Source: Arthrobacter pigmenti (GTDB lineage: Bacteria > Actinomycetota > Actinomycetes > Actinomycetales > Micrococcaceae). Taken from it: 64,000 nt of DNA. A program made the position numbers and the translations under genes. Under the pieces are notes generated by a model. It was not told where the DNA came from. It did no database searches and worked only from the letters and a program-made list of their open reading frames with translations. The stretch covers positions 1,364,001-1,428,000 of the forward strand of contig NZ_JAATJL010000001.1 of NCBI RefSeq assembly GCF_011927905.1. Reading direction: 5' to 3'. Positions 39,889 through 47,988 of the stretch are shown here, in pieces (within the stretch, counting starts at the first letter, position 1; every line of letters begins with the position of its first letter).

Positions 39889-40024
39889 CCAGCGCTTTGT
39901 GGTGGCCGCGTCAGCTGGTGATACCGATGACATGGGTGCTCTGGCGGTTTTGAGGGTAAGCGTGGTCCGGGGCCGTGGTGTTCACCTGGGTGGGCAGGAT
40001 CGTTGTTACGGTGCTCCGGTGAGC

Positions 40025-40513
40025 TCAGCGGTCTTCGAAGAGCAGTACCTGTCCGGTGTCGGCGTCGCAGGTCCAGTAGTGGCCCTGCTCGTCGGCACCC
40101 AGGCAGTGTCCGACTTTGGGCACCTGAACCTTTCGGATGAGTTCCAGGCCCTGGGGTGAGTCCGTCAGTGTGGCGATCGTGGTGCCGGGGTCGCTTCGGA
40201 CGTAGAAGTGGTCGGGGCCTGGAGAATACGCTGGCAGGGATTCCCCGCCGCCGACCTCGTACTCATCGATTATGTGGCCGTCCTTCACATCCAGCAGCGT
40301 GACCTTGCCGTTTTCCGTGCAACTAGCCAGCAGGACACCGTCATCCTCATCGACCCGCGGGAATCCATGGGTCGCCTTGCAACCACTGGCCCAGCGCGCG
40401 GCGACAGTGCGCGCTTTGACGTCGATCTTGGCGACTTCGTTCCCGGCGTGGGTGTAGGCCGTGGCCCCGTCGGAGGTCAGGGTGAGACCCTCTGTTCCGC
40501 CGGGTACTCTAGT
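40025..40513 (-). pseudogene. 5'-truncated YVTN/YncE-like beta-propeller gene (chromate-locus remnant)
   Basis: The open frame encodes about 162 residues of repeating beta-propeller blades: GLTLTSDGATAYTHAGNEVA, KVTLLDVKDGHIIDEYEVGG, and a final GHYWTCDADTGQVLLFEDR. A signal peptide and the first blades are missing. Reading upstream, an in-frame TAA occurs at 40514-40516 with no good start codon after it. Immediately beyond lies the palindrome GTAACCGTGGTTAC shared with the chr promoters. A deletion seems to have fused the promoter/operator region to the middle of the gene. Secreted beta-propeller proteins accompany chrA/chrB in described Arthrobacter chromate loci as I recall, but the specific gene name is not certain. 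Confidence 0.75.
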
Positions 40514-40519
40514 TTATGG

Positions 40520-40533
40520 GTAACCGTGGTTAC
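40520..40533. promoter_or_regulatory. Candidate ChrB operator 1 (GTAACCGTGGTTAC)
   Basis: A near-perfect palindrome just upstream of the truncated beta-propeller gene. Its sequence is exactly the reverse complement of the site at 44477-44490. The match links this remnant to the chr regulon. Confidence 0.7.
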
Positions 40534-40649
40534 ATGTACGTATCCACCCCGCCCCGCGGACCGCACCGGATGTTTCGCAAAATGCAGAGGGCAGGTATTG
40601 GCCTGCCATTAGCTCTTTTCAGGGCAAGTTTGGGATGTTCTCTGGTCTT

Positions 40650-42143
40650 CTAGAGCTGGAGGGTCTTGGCGGTTTCGGACAGGATTTCTCGGGCCAGCTG
40701 TGGATTCTCGTTTAGCTTCACGCCGTAGCCGGGGATCATTTCCTTGATCTTTTGTTGCCATGCGGTGGCCTGCTGCGGGAAACAACGTTCCAGCATTTCG
40801 AACATGATCGGTGCGGCGGTGGAAGCTCCGGGGGAAGCCCCGAGCAAGGCGCCGATGGATCCATCGGATGAGGTGATCATTTCCGTGCCGAACTGCAGGA
40901 TGCCTCCCTTCGTGGGGTGCTTCTTGATGACCTGCACGCGCTGGCCGGCGGTGATCAGTTCCCAGGCGTGGCCGTCGGCCTGCGGGTAGTACTCGCGTAG
41001 GCCTTCGTTCTTGGACTCGCGGCTCTTGAGCACCTCGGTGATCAGATACTTGGCCAGGTCCATGTTGTCCTTTCCGACGGCGAGCATCGGAATCAGGTTG
41101 CTGGGCCGCAAGGACAACGGAAGGTCCAGCAGGGAACCGCGTTTGAGGAACTTCGTAGAGAACCCGGCGTAGGGACCAAAGAGCAGGGATCGCTTGCCGT
41201 TGACGAACCGGGTGTCCAGGTGTGGAACGGACATTGGCGGTGCCCCGACGGAGGCCTGGCCGTAGACCTTCGCATTATGCTGGTCGACGACTTCCTCATT
41301 GCCGCAGCGCAGAAACTGCCCGCCGACCGGGAATCCGCCGAAACCTTTGCCCTCGGGAATGCCGGTCCGCTGCAACAGGTGCAGCGCACCGCCGCCGGCG
41401 CCGATGAAGACGAAACGCGCCCGGACGGTCGCTTCCTCGCCGGTCGCCCGGTCCTTGACCGAGACTTCCCAGCGGCCATCACTGCCGCGCACGACGTTGG
41501 TGACCTCCATGCCGAAGTTGAGGTCGACGTCGTTTTTCTCCATGAATTCGGTGAGCTCACGGGTCAGGGAGCCGAAGTCGATGTCGGTGCCGCCTTCCAC
41601 CCGGGAAGCGGCGACGCGCTGCTTCGGGTCACGGCCCCCCATCACCAGCGGGGCCCATTCAGACAGCGTGGCGTGGTCTTCGGTGTGTTCCATGGTCTCG
41701 AACAGCGGCTGTGGCTTCAGGGCCTCGTACCGGCGGCGCAGGTAATCCGCCGGGCCGTCACCCCAGACGAAGCTCATGTGCGGAATCGGGTTGATGAATT
41801 TGCGGGGCGCGCCGATGTGGCCGGCAACGACCATGTGTGACCAGAACTGCCGTGAGACCTGGAACTGCTCGTTGATTTTGATGGCCTTGGTGGGCTCGAC
41901 TGAGCCGTCCGCCGATGCAGGACTGTAGTTCAACTCGCAGAGGGCGGAGTGGCCGGTGCCGGCGTTGTTCCAGGAATCCGAGGCTTCCATCCCTGCCCGG
42001 TCCAGGCGCTCATACAGGCAAATGTCCCAGCCCGGTTCCAGTTGCAGGATGATGGAGCCTAGCGTGGCACTCATGATGCCGCCGCCGATGAGAACAACAT
42101 CGGCCGTTTTATGCGAATAAACGGCATGGGTTCGGGCGGTCAA
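40650..42143 (-). CDS. mqo: Malate:quinone oxidoreductase
   Basis: I chose TTG 42143, preceded by AGAGGGAGAAC, because the family begins with [18 protein letters not shown] (FAD-binding) a few residues later; the open frame extends 143 unlikely residues further. The product is 497 residues, full Mqo length, with [56 protein letters not shown] and a C-terminal [18 protein letters not shown]. It oxidises malate and passes electrons to quinones at the membrane. Within this cluster its role may be to maintain respiration or redox balance under chromate stress. It is 41 bp downstream of chrA and likely cotranscribed. Confidence 0.93.
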   Translation of the reverse strand: MTARTHAVYSHKTADVVLIGGGIMSATLGSIILQLEPGWDICLYERLDRAGMEASDSWNNAGTGHSALCELNYSPASADGSVEPTKAIKINEQFQVSRQFWSHMVVAGHIGAPRKFINPIPHMSFVWGDGPADYLRRRYEALKPQPLFETMEHTEDHATLSEWAPLVMGGRDPKQRVAASRVEGGTDIDFGSLTRELTEFMEKNDVDLNFGMEVTNVVRGSDGRWEVSVKDRATGEEATVRARFVFIGAGGGALHLLQRTGIPEGKGFGGFPVGGQFLRCGNEEVVDQHNAKVYGQASVGAPPMSVPHLDTRFVNGKRSLLFGPYAGFSTKFLKRGSLLDLPLSLRPSNLIPMLAVGKDNMDLAKYLITEVLKSRESKNEGLREYYPQADGHAWELITAGQRVQVIKKHPTKGGILQFGTEMITSSDGSIGALLGASPGASTAAPIMFEMLERCFPQQATAWQQKIKEMIPGYGVKLNENPQLAREILSETAKTLQL

Positions 42144-42184
42144 AGTTCTCCCTCTGTTGTCTCGAATGGTGTGGGGTCGGTCAG

Positions 42185-43543
42185 TTAGGGCAGGAGCGTT
42201 AGCAGCAGGCTTGCGGCGGCGCAGACACCAAGCGTTCGTAGCACGCTCCAGCGCAGTTTGAAGATCATCACCATTGCCGCGATCGTTAGCAGCAGCGCCC
42301 AGGGCTGCAGGCTGGCGAGGACCGGTATCTCCATGCTGACGGGCCCCCATTTGATGGGGCTGGATTCGGCGAAGAGGGTATGGATGGCGAAGTACACGCC
42401 CAGGTTCGCGATCACCCCGACGACAGCTGCGGTGATCCCGGTCAGAGCAGCCGAGAGGGAGCGGTTCCCGCGCAGGCGTTCGACGTAGGGGGCGCCGAGG
42501 AAGATGAACAGGAAACTCGGGACGAATGTCACCCAGGTGGCCAGCAGTGAGGCAAGTATGGCTGCCGTCCACGGGTCAAGAGAGCCGGGATCGCGGAAGG
42601 CCCCGAGGAAGGCTACGAACTGCACCACCATGATCAGCGGTCCGGGGGTGGTCTCGGCAAGAGCGAGACCACGGACCATCTCACCTGGCGCCAACCATCC
42701 GTAGGTGGTTACGGCCTGCTGCGCCACATAGGCCAGCACCGCGTAGGCTCCGCCGAAAGTGACCAGGGCGGAGCCGGAAAAGAACAGTCCCTGCTGGGTG
42801 TAAACGCTTTGGGAACCAGTCAGGGCGAAAGCTACCCCGACCGGCGCCAGCCACAAAAGGACTCCGAGACCCAGGACCAGGGTTCCCCTCCGCCAGGAGG
42901 GTTGGGCGTGGTGCAAGGCGTCGTCGGAAATCAACGGTTCGGTCCCGTCCGTGGCGATCTTCCTCGCGGGCGCGGCCATCAGGCCGGGACGAGCTCGCCC
43001 CAGCGCCCATCCGGTGAGCGCGGCTGCCGCGACGACTACCGGGAACGGCACACCGAAGATGGTCAGGGCTGCGAAGGCGGCCACGGCCATGGCCACGAGG
43101 GCGGGGTGGTGCAGGGCCCGTTTGGCGACCTTGATGACGGCTTGGGCGACAATGGCCAATACCGCTGCAGCCAGCCCGACAAACAGTGCCGAGATCAGCG
43201 TGGTCTCCCCGAACGTGACGTAGACCGCGGACAGCGCCAGTAGAGCCACTGCACCGGGGAGCACGAAGAGCACGCCGGCGATCAGCCCGCCCCGCGCACC
43301 GTTGAGCAGCCATCCGACGTAGACCGCCAACTGTTGGGCCTCCGGTCCTGGCAGCAGCATGCAGTAGGACAGGGCGTGCAGGAACCGGCGTTCACCGATC
43401 CAGCGGTGCTCGTCAACCAGGCTGCGCTGCATGACCGCGATCTGCCCGGCTGGGCCGCCGAAGGTTTGCAGGGATATTTTGAACCACGCTTTGGTGGCTT
43501 CCCTCAGGGGCACCATGTCGTGGATACGGGGTGTGGCGCTCAT
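42185..43543 (-). CDS. chrA: Chromate transporter ChrA (two-domain)
   Basis: The 452-residue membrane protein has two CHR domains. The first carries [20 protein letters not shown] and [15 protein letters not shown]; the second carries [20 protein letters not shown] and [15 protein letters not shown]. About ten to twelve membrane helices are visible. It exports chromate, probably driven by the membrane potential or proton gradient. Its ATG overlaps the end of the chrB C-domain gene by 4 nt. The operon order is chrB-N, chrB-C, chrA, mqo. Confidence 0.96.
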   Translation of the reverse strand: MSATPRIHDMVPLREATKAWFKISLQTFGGPAGQIAVMQRSLVDEHRWIGERRFLHALSYCMLLPGPEAQQLAVYVGWLLNGARGGLIAGVLFVLPGAVALLALSAVYVTFGETTLISALFVGLAAAVLAIVAQAVIKVAKRALHHPALVAMAVAAFAALTIFGVPFPVVVAAAALTGWALGRARPGLMAAPARKIATDGTEPLISDDALHHAQPSWRRGTLVLGLGVLLWLAPVGVAFALTGSQSVYTQQGLFFSGSALVTFGGAYAVLAYVAQQAVTTYGWLAPGEMVRGLALAETTPGPLIMVVQFVAFLGAFRDPGSLDPWTAAILASLLATWVTFVPSFLFIFLGAPYVERLRGNRSLSAALTGITAAVVGVIANLGVYFAIHTLFAESSPIKWGPVSMEIPVLASLQPWALLLTIAAMVMIFKLRWSVLRTLGVCAAASLLLTLLP

Positions 43544-43971
43544 GCGGGGGTTCCTCCAGCGATGACGCTGCGGCGGATGTAAGCGTAGACGGCGTCGAAG
43601 ATCGGGGTTGTCATGGACAGGACTTCCTCATCAGTGTGTGCCAGCGCCAGCGCGCGCAGGATCAGGTCGAAACCGGCTGCCTCCGGTGCGTCGTAGTGAT
43701 CATCTTCCAGGTCTGCCTCGTGCACGATCGCGGCAATCCGCCACAGCACCGGATCGGCCAGGTCATAGCGACGCAGGATCGTCTCGAATGTGCAATCACT
43801 TCCGTGATGCCCAAGATCTACTCCGCGCATATCGAAGGCCGTGGCATTGTCGGGGACCTCATCAGGCCCGGAGACAAAGACGAACTGCGCCTGCGGGTCG
43901 ACATGGCGCAGGATCAGCCACGCACACGCCGACCGGTCAATATGCACTCCAGCGCGGGTCGCCCATTTCAT
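43540..43971 (-). CDS. chrB: Chromate resistance protein ChrB, C-terminal domain as a separate protein
   Basis: The 143-residue protein starts MKWATRAGVHIDRSACAWLI, the typical beginning of the ChrB C-domain, and has SDCTFETILRRYDL and IVHEADLEDD. In many bacteria this is fused to the N-domain to form one regulator; here they are split, as in other Actinobacteria. It overlaps its neighbours by 4 nt on both sides. It probably acts with the N-domain protein in chromate sensing. Confidence 0.92.
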   Translation of the reverse strand: MKWATRAGVHIDRSACAWLILRHVDPQAQFVFVSGPDEVPDNATAFDMRGVDLGHHGSDCTFETILRRYDLADPVLWRIAAIVHEADLEDDHYDAPEAAGFDLILRALALAHTDEEVLSMTTPIFDAVYAYIRRSVIAGGTPA

Positions 43972-44468
43972 AATGAAACCTCCGGTCGAACCGTTGTTTT
44001 TTGGCCGGCAAGGTCTTTGAGTGCCTGGCGGGCCTGCTCACGCTGGGGTGGGCGGAAAAAATCGCGGCGTTCGACCCGGCGCATCTGCGCCCGCAGTCTC
44101 CGCAGGCCGCGCGTCCGTTCAGCTTCAGGGGCATCACGCGCTAACTGAACCTGCCTGGCAATGTCGGCATACTCACCCGCCCGGGCCGCATTCATCGGCT
44201 CAATAACTGAACGCTCCAACGTTCGCGTCAAGGGACGTGCGACCCACACCCCCGCTGTTCCGCCAGCTTCCTCGATTTCTTCAGCCGCCCACTCCAAATG
44301 CTCCTGGGTGCGTACATCGGCAGGAAGCGCCACCAACCCGTCAGCCAGCTGCGCCACACCCAACCGCTTGAACTTGCGCCACAACGCCAGCCGCGGAGCC
44401 GAGGGCTCACGCGGCAACCGATAAGTCAGAAACACCCACTCGCCCGGGGCAGGCACACCATCAACCAT
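43968..44468 (-). CDS. chrB: ChrB N-terminal domain, probable chromate-responsive regulator
   Basis: The 166-residue protein matches the ChrB N-domain: WVFLTYRLPREPSAPRLALW, RLGVAQLADGLVALPAD and LEWAAEEIEEAGG. A C-terminal basic helical region follows (RRLRAQMRRVERRDFF). ChrB is a chromate-sensing DNA-binding regulator of chrA. Its start codon is only 8 nt downstream of the palindrome at 44477-44490, so the gene is probably autoregulated with a leaderless or very short leader. It is the first gene of the leftward operon. Confidence 0.88.
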   Translation of the reverse strand: MVDGVPAPGEWVFLTYRLPREPSAPRLALWRKFKRLGVAQLADGLVALPADVRTQEHLEWAAEEIEEAGGTAGVWVARPLTRTLERSVIEPMNAARAGEYADIARQVQLARDAPEAERTRGLRRLRAQMRRVERRDFFRPPQREQARQALKDLAGQKTTVRPEVSL

Positions 44469-44476
44469 AAAACCAT

Positions 44477-44490
44477 GTAACCACGGTTAC
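44477..44490. promoter_or_regulatory. Candidate ChrB operator 2 (GTAACCACGGTTAC)
   Basis: It lies directly upstream of the chrB N-domain start codon and is the same palindrome as at 40520, in opposite orientation. A repressor bound here would block the start of the chrB-chrA-mqo operon. Confidence 0.75.
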
Positions 44491-44557
44491 AGCACCACTG
44501 CAAAACAAGGCGTCCTGTCCCGTCATGGATCAGAGGCCGGAGGTCGATCTTTGTCTT

Positions 44558-44602
44558 TTGACAAAGGCGGATTGCGGATGTTTAGAGTGTAACCATGGTT
44601 AC
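44558..44602 (+). promoter_or_regulatory. Promoter of the lipoprotein gene with candidate ChrB operator 3 (GTAACCATGGTTAC)
   Basis: A perfect -35 TTGACA at 44558-44563 is followed after 17 bp by a weak -10 (TTTAGA, 44581-44586). The perfect 14-bp palindrome GTAACCATGGTTAC lies at 44589-44602, at the likely transcription start. This is a classical repressor position. It is 100 bp from operator 2 on the divergent side. Confidence 0.7.
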
Positions 44603-44618
44603 TATCGAGACGCGGGAA

Positions 44619-45599
44619 ATGAAGTGGGTAGCTGTTTCTCTGGCGAGCAGCATGGTGCTGTTGACGGGCTGCACAGTAAGCCAAGACGCAGGGCCAGCGG
44701 CGACTGCCAGCAGCGGCGTTCACTCCGAACAAGCAAATCAGCCCGACGCCGCCGCAGCGCCCCCGGAAATGACGACCGAGACGGATTGGGAAGCCGTCGC
44801 CGACACACTCGAGTCTGAAGGAAAGCTATCCGGTGAGACGGTCTACCGCGTCACTTTTCCCCGGCGCGACCTCAACGTGATATCCGAGGGTGTGGCGATC
44901 GAGCCCGGGCTGGCGCTTGGGTCGTACGCGGCGTTCAGCCGCTACCCTGATGGGACCACGATGGTGATGGGCGACCTGGTGGTCACCGAGGACGAATTGC
45001 CGAAGGTGACCGATGCACTGCAACGCAACGGGCTGGGTCAAACAGCGGTGCATAAGCACCTGCTGGAGCACAGCCCAGCAGTGTGGTGGGTACACTTCCA
45101 CGGCACCAACGAGGACGCTGCACAGTTGGCCACCGGCGTGCGTGCTGCTTTGGATGAGACCGGCACGCCGCCCGCGAAACCGGCGGCGGCGGCACCTGGA
45201 ATGGACCTCGACACGGCCGGAATCGATGCAGCCTTGGGCACCGAGGGGCGCAACGATGGCGGCATTTACAAGTTCTCCTTCGCCCGCGCCGATGAAGTGA
45301 CGATGGACGACCGGGTGCTGGAACCGGCGATGGGCGTCACCACCGCCATCAACTTCCAGCCCACCGGCGGAGGCAAGGCAGCGATCAACGGTGACTTCGC
45401 GATGACCCAGGAAGAAGTCCAGCCGGTCATCCAGGCATTGCGCGCCGGAGGGATCGAAATCGTTGAGCTGCACAACCACGCCCTGGAAGACGAACCACGG
45501 TTGTTCTACCTGCACTTCTGGGCCAACGATGACGCCGTCCAGCTCGCGCAAGCGCTCAGCGAAGCGGTCAAAGCCCACAACGTCAAGCCGGCCGACTGA
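44619..45599 (+). CDS. LppY/LpqO-type lipoprotein (DUF1259), chromate locus
   Basis: ATG 44619 begins at a lipoprotein signal (MKWVAVSLASSMVLLTGC; lipobox LLTGC), so I prefer it over ATG 44595 inside the operator. The 326-residue product contains two DUF1259 repeats (ISEGVAIEPGLALGSYAAF with VHKHLLEHSPAVWWVHFHG, and MGVTTAINFQPTGGGKAAING with HNHALEDEPRLFYLHFWA). The paired HxH-type motifs suggest metal binding on the outer face. Homologues belong to described chromate-resistance clusters in Arthrobacter. It is divergent from chrB. Confidence 0.9.
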   Translation: MKWVAVSLASSMVLLTGCTVSQDAGPAATASSGVHSEQANQPDAAAAPPEMTTETDWEAVADTLESEGKLSGETVYRVTFPRRDLNVISEGVAIEPGLALGSYAAFSRYPDGTTMVMGDLVVTEDELPKVTDALQRNGLGQTAVHKHLLEHSPAVWWVHFHGTNEDAAQLATGVRAALDETGTPPAKPAAAAPGMDLDTAGIDAALGTEGRNDGGIYKFSFARADEVTMDDRVLEPAMGVTTAINFQPTGGGKAAINGDFAMTQEEVQPVIQALRAGGIEIVELHNHALEDEPRLFYLHFWANDDAVQLAQALSEAVKAHNVKPAD

Positions 45600-45620
45600 C
45601 CGGAACAGAAAGGAGTACCC

Positions 45621-45839
45621 ATGAAACCGCGCAACGCATTGGACTGGATTGCTTTCGTGCTCTTACTGGTGGGCGCGTTCTCCTGGGGTGCGTTCGTCAC
45701 CGACGTCAACATCCTCGACCGTGCCCTTGAACCCATCGCCGATCCACTGGATGACGTAGCGTTCGTGCTGATCGCTGTCGCCGGTCTTTACTGGATCATC
45801 CGAGTCCTCGGCGCGGGCCCGAAAGAGCCCGACCGCTAA
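45621..45839 (+). CDS. DUF378-like small membrane protein
   Basis: ATG 45621 follows AAAGGAG. The 72-residue product has two membrane helices (ALDWIAFVLLLVGAFSWGAF and VAFVLIAVAGLYWIIRVL) in the layout of DUF378 proteins. It is 21 bp downstream of the lipoprotein gene, probably in the same transcript. Its function is unknown. Confidence 0.75.
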   Translation: MKPRNALDWIAFVLLLVGAFSWGAFVTDVNILDRALEPIADPLDDVAFVLIAVAGLYWIIRVLGAGPKEPDR

Positions 45840-45992
45840 GATTTCAAGATGACGGCAGCCGACGGTCGCGGCAGCCCACCGGAAGCCCAAATCCAAGTTG
45901 TGCGAGGCGTCAATGAGCCGCCTGCTGGCACCGGAGGCTTTCCGCTTCTGTTCCCCCTGGTTTTCTCGACGAAATCCGGCTGGGATCCGGCG

Positions 45993-46742
45993 TCACCTGG
46001 GCGGGGCTGGCCGCACACGCACAGGTGCAAGCATGCCGATGACCATGACTGCGGTGATTGAACCGGCAGCCAAGATCGCTGCAAGCACAACGACCTGGAA
46101 ACGCCCCGCCTCTAACGGAGAAATGCCTCCGAAGATGGCGCCGACGAAGGCTCCCGGCAATGCGACCAAACCGGTGGTCTTGGTCTGATCAGTCGAGGGG
46201 ATCAGAGCGGAATAAACAGCGACGCGCGCGAGATCCAGAGTTGCTCGCCGCGGCGAAGCACCAAGGGCGAGCCAGCCCTCGACCTGTTCCCATCGCTCAT
46301 TCAGCAACTCACTGAACCGTCGACCGGCCAAGACCGCGATCATCATCGAGTTGCCGATCACTATGCCGCCGATAGCCAGCGCATAACGGGGAGTAAGGGC
46401 GATCGAACCGGTGATGAAAATAATGACGAGGGTTACTGTAATACCCGCAGCCATGGAGCCGCCGACCAGCGCGAGACGGCTCCAGCTCCAGCCGATACGA
46501 TGTGCTGCAGTCATTGCCGCGACAGCAAACATGACCAACAGGGCAAGAGTGACCCAAGCCGGGCTAGTGATCACTCCGCTCAAAATCAAGCTAATCGCGG
46601 CAAGCTGCGTCGCCCCGCGGAGGATAGCCAGCATCGGCGCGACCCCGTGTGGTGCACCAAAAACCGATAGAGTCGCTACCGTCAACGCCATTAACAGCCC
46701 CACACCAAGCAGAGTGGGAACCAGGTCAGCAAGCTCAACCAT
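45993..46742 (-). CDS. UPF0014 / FetB-like ABC transporter permease
   Basis: The 249-residue protein has about six membrane helices and matches the UPF0014 (YbbM/FetB) family through RGATQLAAISLILSG, GGIVIGNSMMIAVLAGRR, and the signature LIPSTDQTKTTGLVALPGAF and GAIFGGISPLEAGRFQ. The family exports iron or a related metal together with an ATPase (FetA). No ATPase gene accompanies it here, so it would need a chromosomal partner. It lies inside the transposon, leftward, convergent with the DUF378 gene. Confidence 0.88.
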   Translation of the reverse strand: MVELADLVPTLLGVGLLMALTVATLSVFGAPHGVAPMLAILRGATQLAAISLILSGVITSPAWVTLALLVMFAVAAMTAAHRIGWSWSRLALVGGSMAAGITVTLVIIFITGSIALTPRYALAIGGIVIGNSMMIAVLAGRRFSELLNERWEQVEGWLALGASPRRATLDLARVAVYSALIPSTDQTKTTGLVALPGAFVGAIFGGISPLEAGRFQVVVLAAILAAGSITAVMVIGMLAPVRVRPAPPR

Positions 46743-47343
46743 CAGGCCACTCTAGCGGCCGGGTCCGAACGACAGAACGCAGCTGAACAGCGGGCCCGAC
46801 ACAAATCCTGGTAAGAAATCCCTCGTCATCCTGAAACTCAACTAGCGTGGCTAATGCTCAGAGCATTACGCATTCCAAAGAAGCCACAGAAGATTCCGGG
46901 GCAGCAACTGGCGGCCCCAAACCGTTGAAGCGGCACCGGCCAGCGAGAACCAAGGAACCAGCATCGGCATGATCATCGGCGCCGCTGCCCTGGCTGTGGC
47001 AGAGCCTGCAAACTCACCATCGAGCAGCTGGTTCTGTCAACGAACTGATTGCCATCGGGGCGCCTAAGGCTTAAGAAGGAGGACACCCGATGCCTCAATG
47101 TCGACTGATCAACCCTGTACCGATCGCTTGCCCCCGATGCCTGAGGCAACGAGTGCAGTGGACTACGGAAATCTGTGCCAGTCGACTTCGGAAAGTGACA
47201 TCCCGTCGGCGTCTGAAAAACGTTCGTTCGCGAGACTCTCCCAGGGGTCTATGCAGAGTGGCGGAAGCTTGGGACTCATTCTGTAATGTTTCCCGTGTAC
47301 TCTTCTATGTAACGAGTACCCGGTTTGATGATACGTTTTGGTG
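46743..47343. other. Cargo/tnpR junction of the transposon: gene scraps and res region
   Basis: No well-supported gene is seen in these 600 bp. Two short in-phase fragments are present: a GTG-started 41-codon stretch at 46847 and a downstream MIIGAAALAVAE fragment at 46970. A strong ribosome-binding site AAGAAGGAGG occurs at 47077, but the reading frames after it (ATG 47090 or 47098) end within the transposition module and are unlike any family I know. They may be the 5' end of a cargo gene cut when tnpR-tnpA was joined. The last 110 bp are AT-richer and fit a resolvase res site. Confidence 0.45.
47297..47319. promoter_or_regulatory. Candidate resolvase binding subsite (res)
   Basis: GTACTC and GAGTAC form perfect 6-bp inverted arms over a 23-bp span, 24 bp before the tnpR ATG. 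Tn21-type elements have res immediately upstream of tnpR. The size and symmetry suit a resolvase dimer site, but the other two subsites were not defined. Confidence 0.4.
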
Positions 47344-47916
47344 ATGCGAGTCGGATACGGACGGGTCTCCACCCGCGATCAGCACCCCGAAGCCCAGCAC
47401 GACGCCCTGACTGCGGCCGGCTGCGAGCAGATCTTCCTCGACATGGCCTCAGGGAAACTGGCACGCAGGCCTGAACTGGACAAGGCACTGCTCTCGGCCA
47501 ACAGGGCGGGTGATCAGCTTGTCGTCACCAAGCTAGACCGGCTCGGCCGGTCGCTGGAGAACCTCATCGACCTGTCCAAGACGCTGCAGGAACGCGGTGT
47601 GGACTTGGTCGTTCTGGATCAGGGCATCGATACCTCCACAGCCATCGGTCGGATGTTCTTCCAGATCCTCGGCTCGATCGCCGAGTTCGAACACGCCCTC
47701 ATGTCCGAACGGACCCGTGACGGGCTGGCCGCGGCCCGTGCGCGGGGCCGGACCGGCGGGCAGAAGCCAAAACTCGGTCCGCGCCAGGTCAAGCTGGCCC
47801 GCGAAATGTATGAAGAGAAGGGCCCAGATGGGAAGCGGACCCACACGGTAGAGCACATTGCCCAGGAATTCGGTGTCACCCGGCCCACCATCTACCGGCA
47901 TCTGGCGAAACCATGA
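47344..47916 (+). CDS. tnpR: Serine resolvase TnpR
   Basis: The product is 190 residues from ATG 47344 (TTG 47338 and GTG 47341 are alternatives; there is no clear ribosome-binding site, so the mRNA may be leaderless). The catalytic Ser lies in VGYGRVSTRDQ; the resolvase motifs KLDRLGRSLENL, GRMFFQILGSIAEFE and SERTRDGLAAARARG follow. A C-terminal HTH reads IAQEFGVTRPTIYRHL. It resolves transposon cointegrates at res. It runs in the same direction as tnpA. Confidence 0.95.
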   Translation: MRVGYGRVSTRDQHPEAQHDALTAAGCEQIFLDMASGKLARRPELDKALLSANRAGDQLVVTKLDRLGRSLENLIDLSKTLQERGVDLVVLDQGIDTSTAIGRMFFQILGSIAEFEHALMSERTRDGLAAARARGRTGGQKPKLGPRQVKLAREMYEEKGPDGKRTHTVEHIAQEFGVTRPTIYRHLAKP

Positions 47917-47988
47917 GCGGTGCCCGTCCGCTGCAGGTAGAGATGGTGGCCCCGTGGGGCGGCAACGTAGCGGCACAGGAGATCTGAG

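Noticed and set aside
42144..42572. N-terminal extension of the malate:quinone oxidoreductase frame
   Set aside because: It is low-complexity, overlaps chrA coding sequence, and the family start with a ribosome-binding site is at 42143.
47232..47280. GGGGTCTATGCAGAG-type sequence resembling a Tn3 end just before tnpR
   Set aside because: It does not match the right inverted repeat at 50951-50988, while 39851-39888 matches at 32 of 38 positions and has the AGCTT duplication.
46847..47286. Small proteins starting at 46847, 46970, 47090 or 47098
   Set aside because: None shows a family match or coherent frame across the transposon junction; they are better read as remnants.
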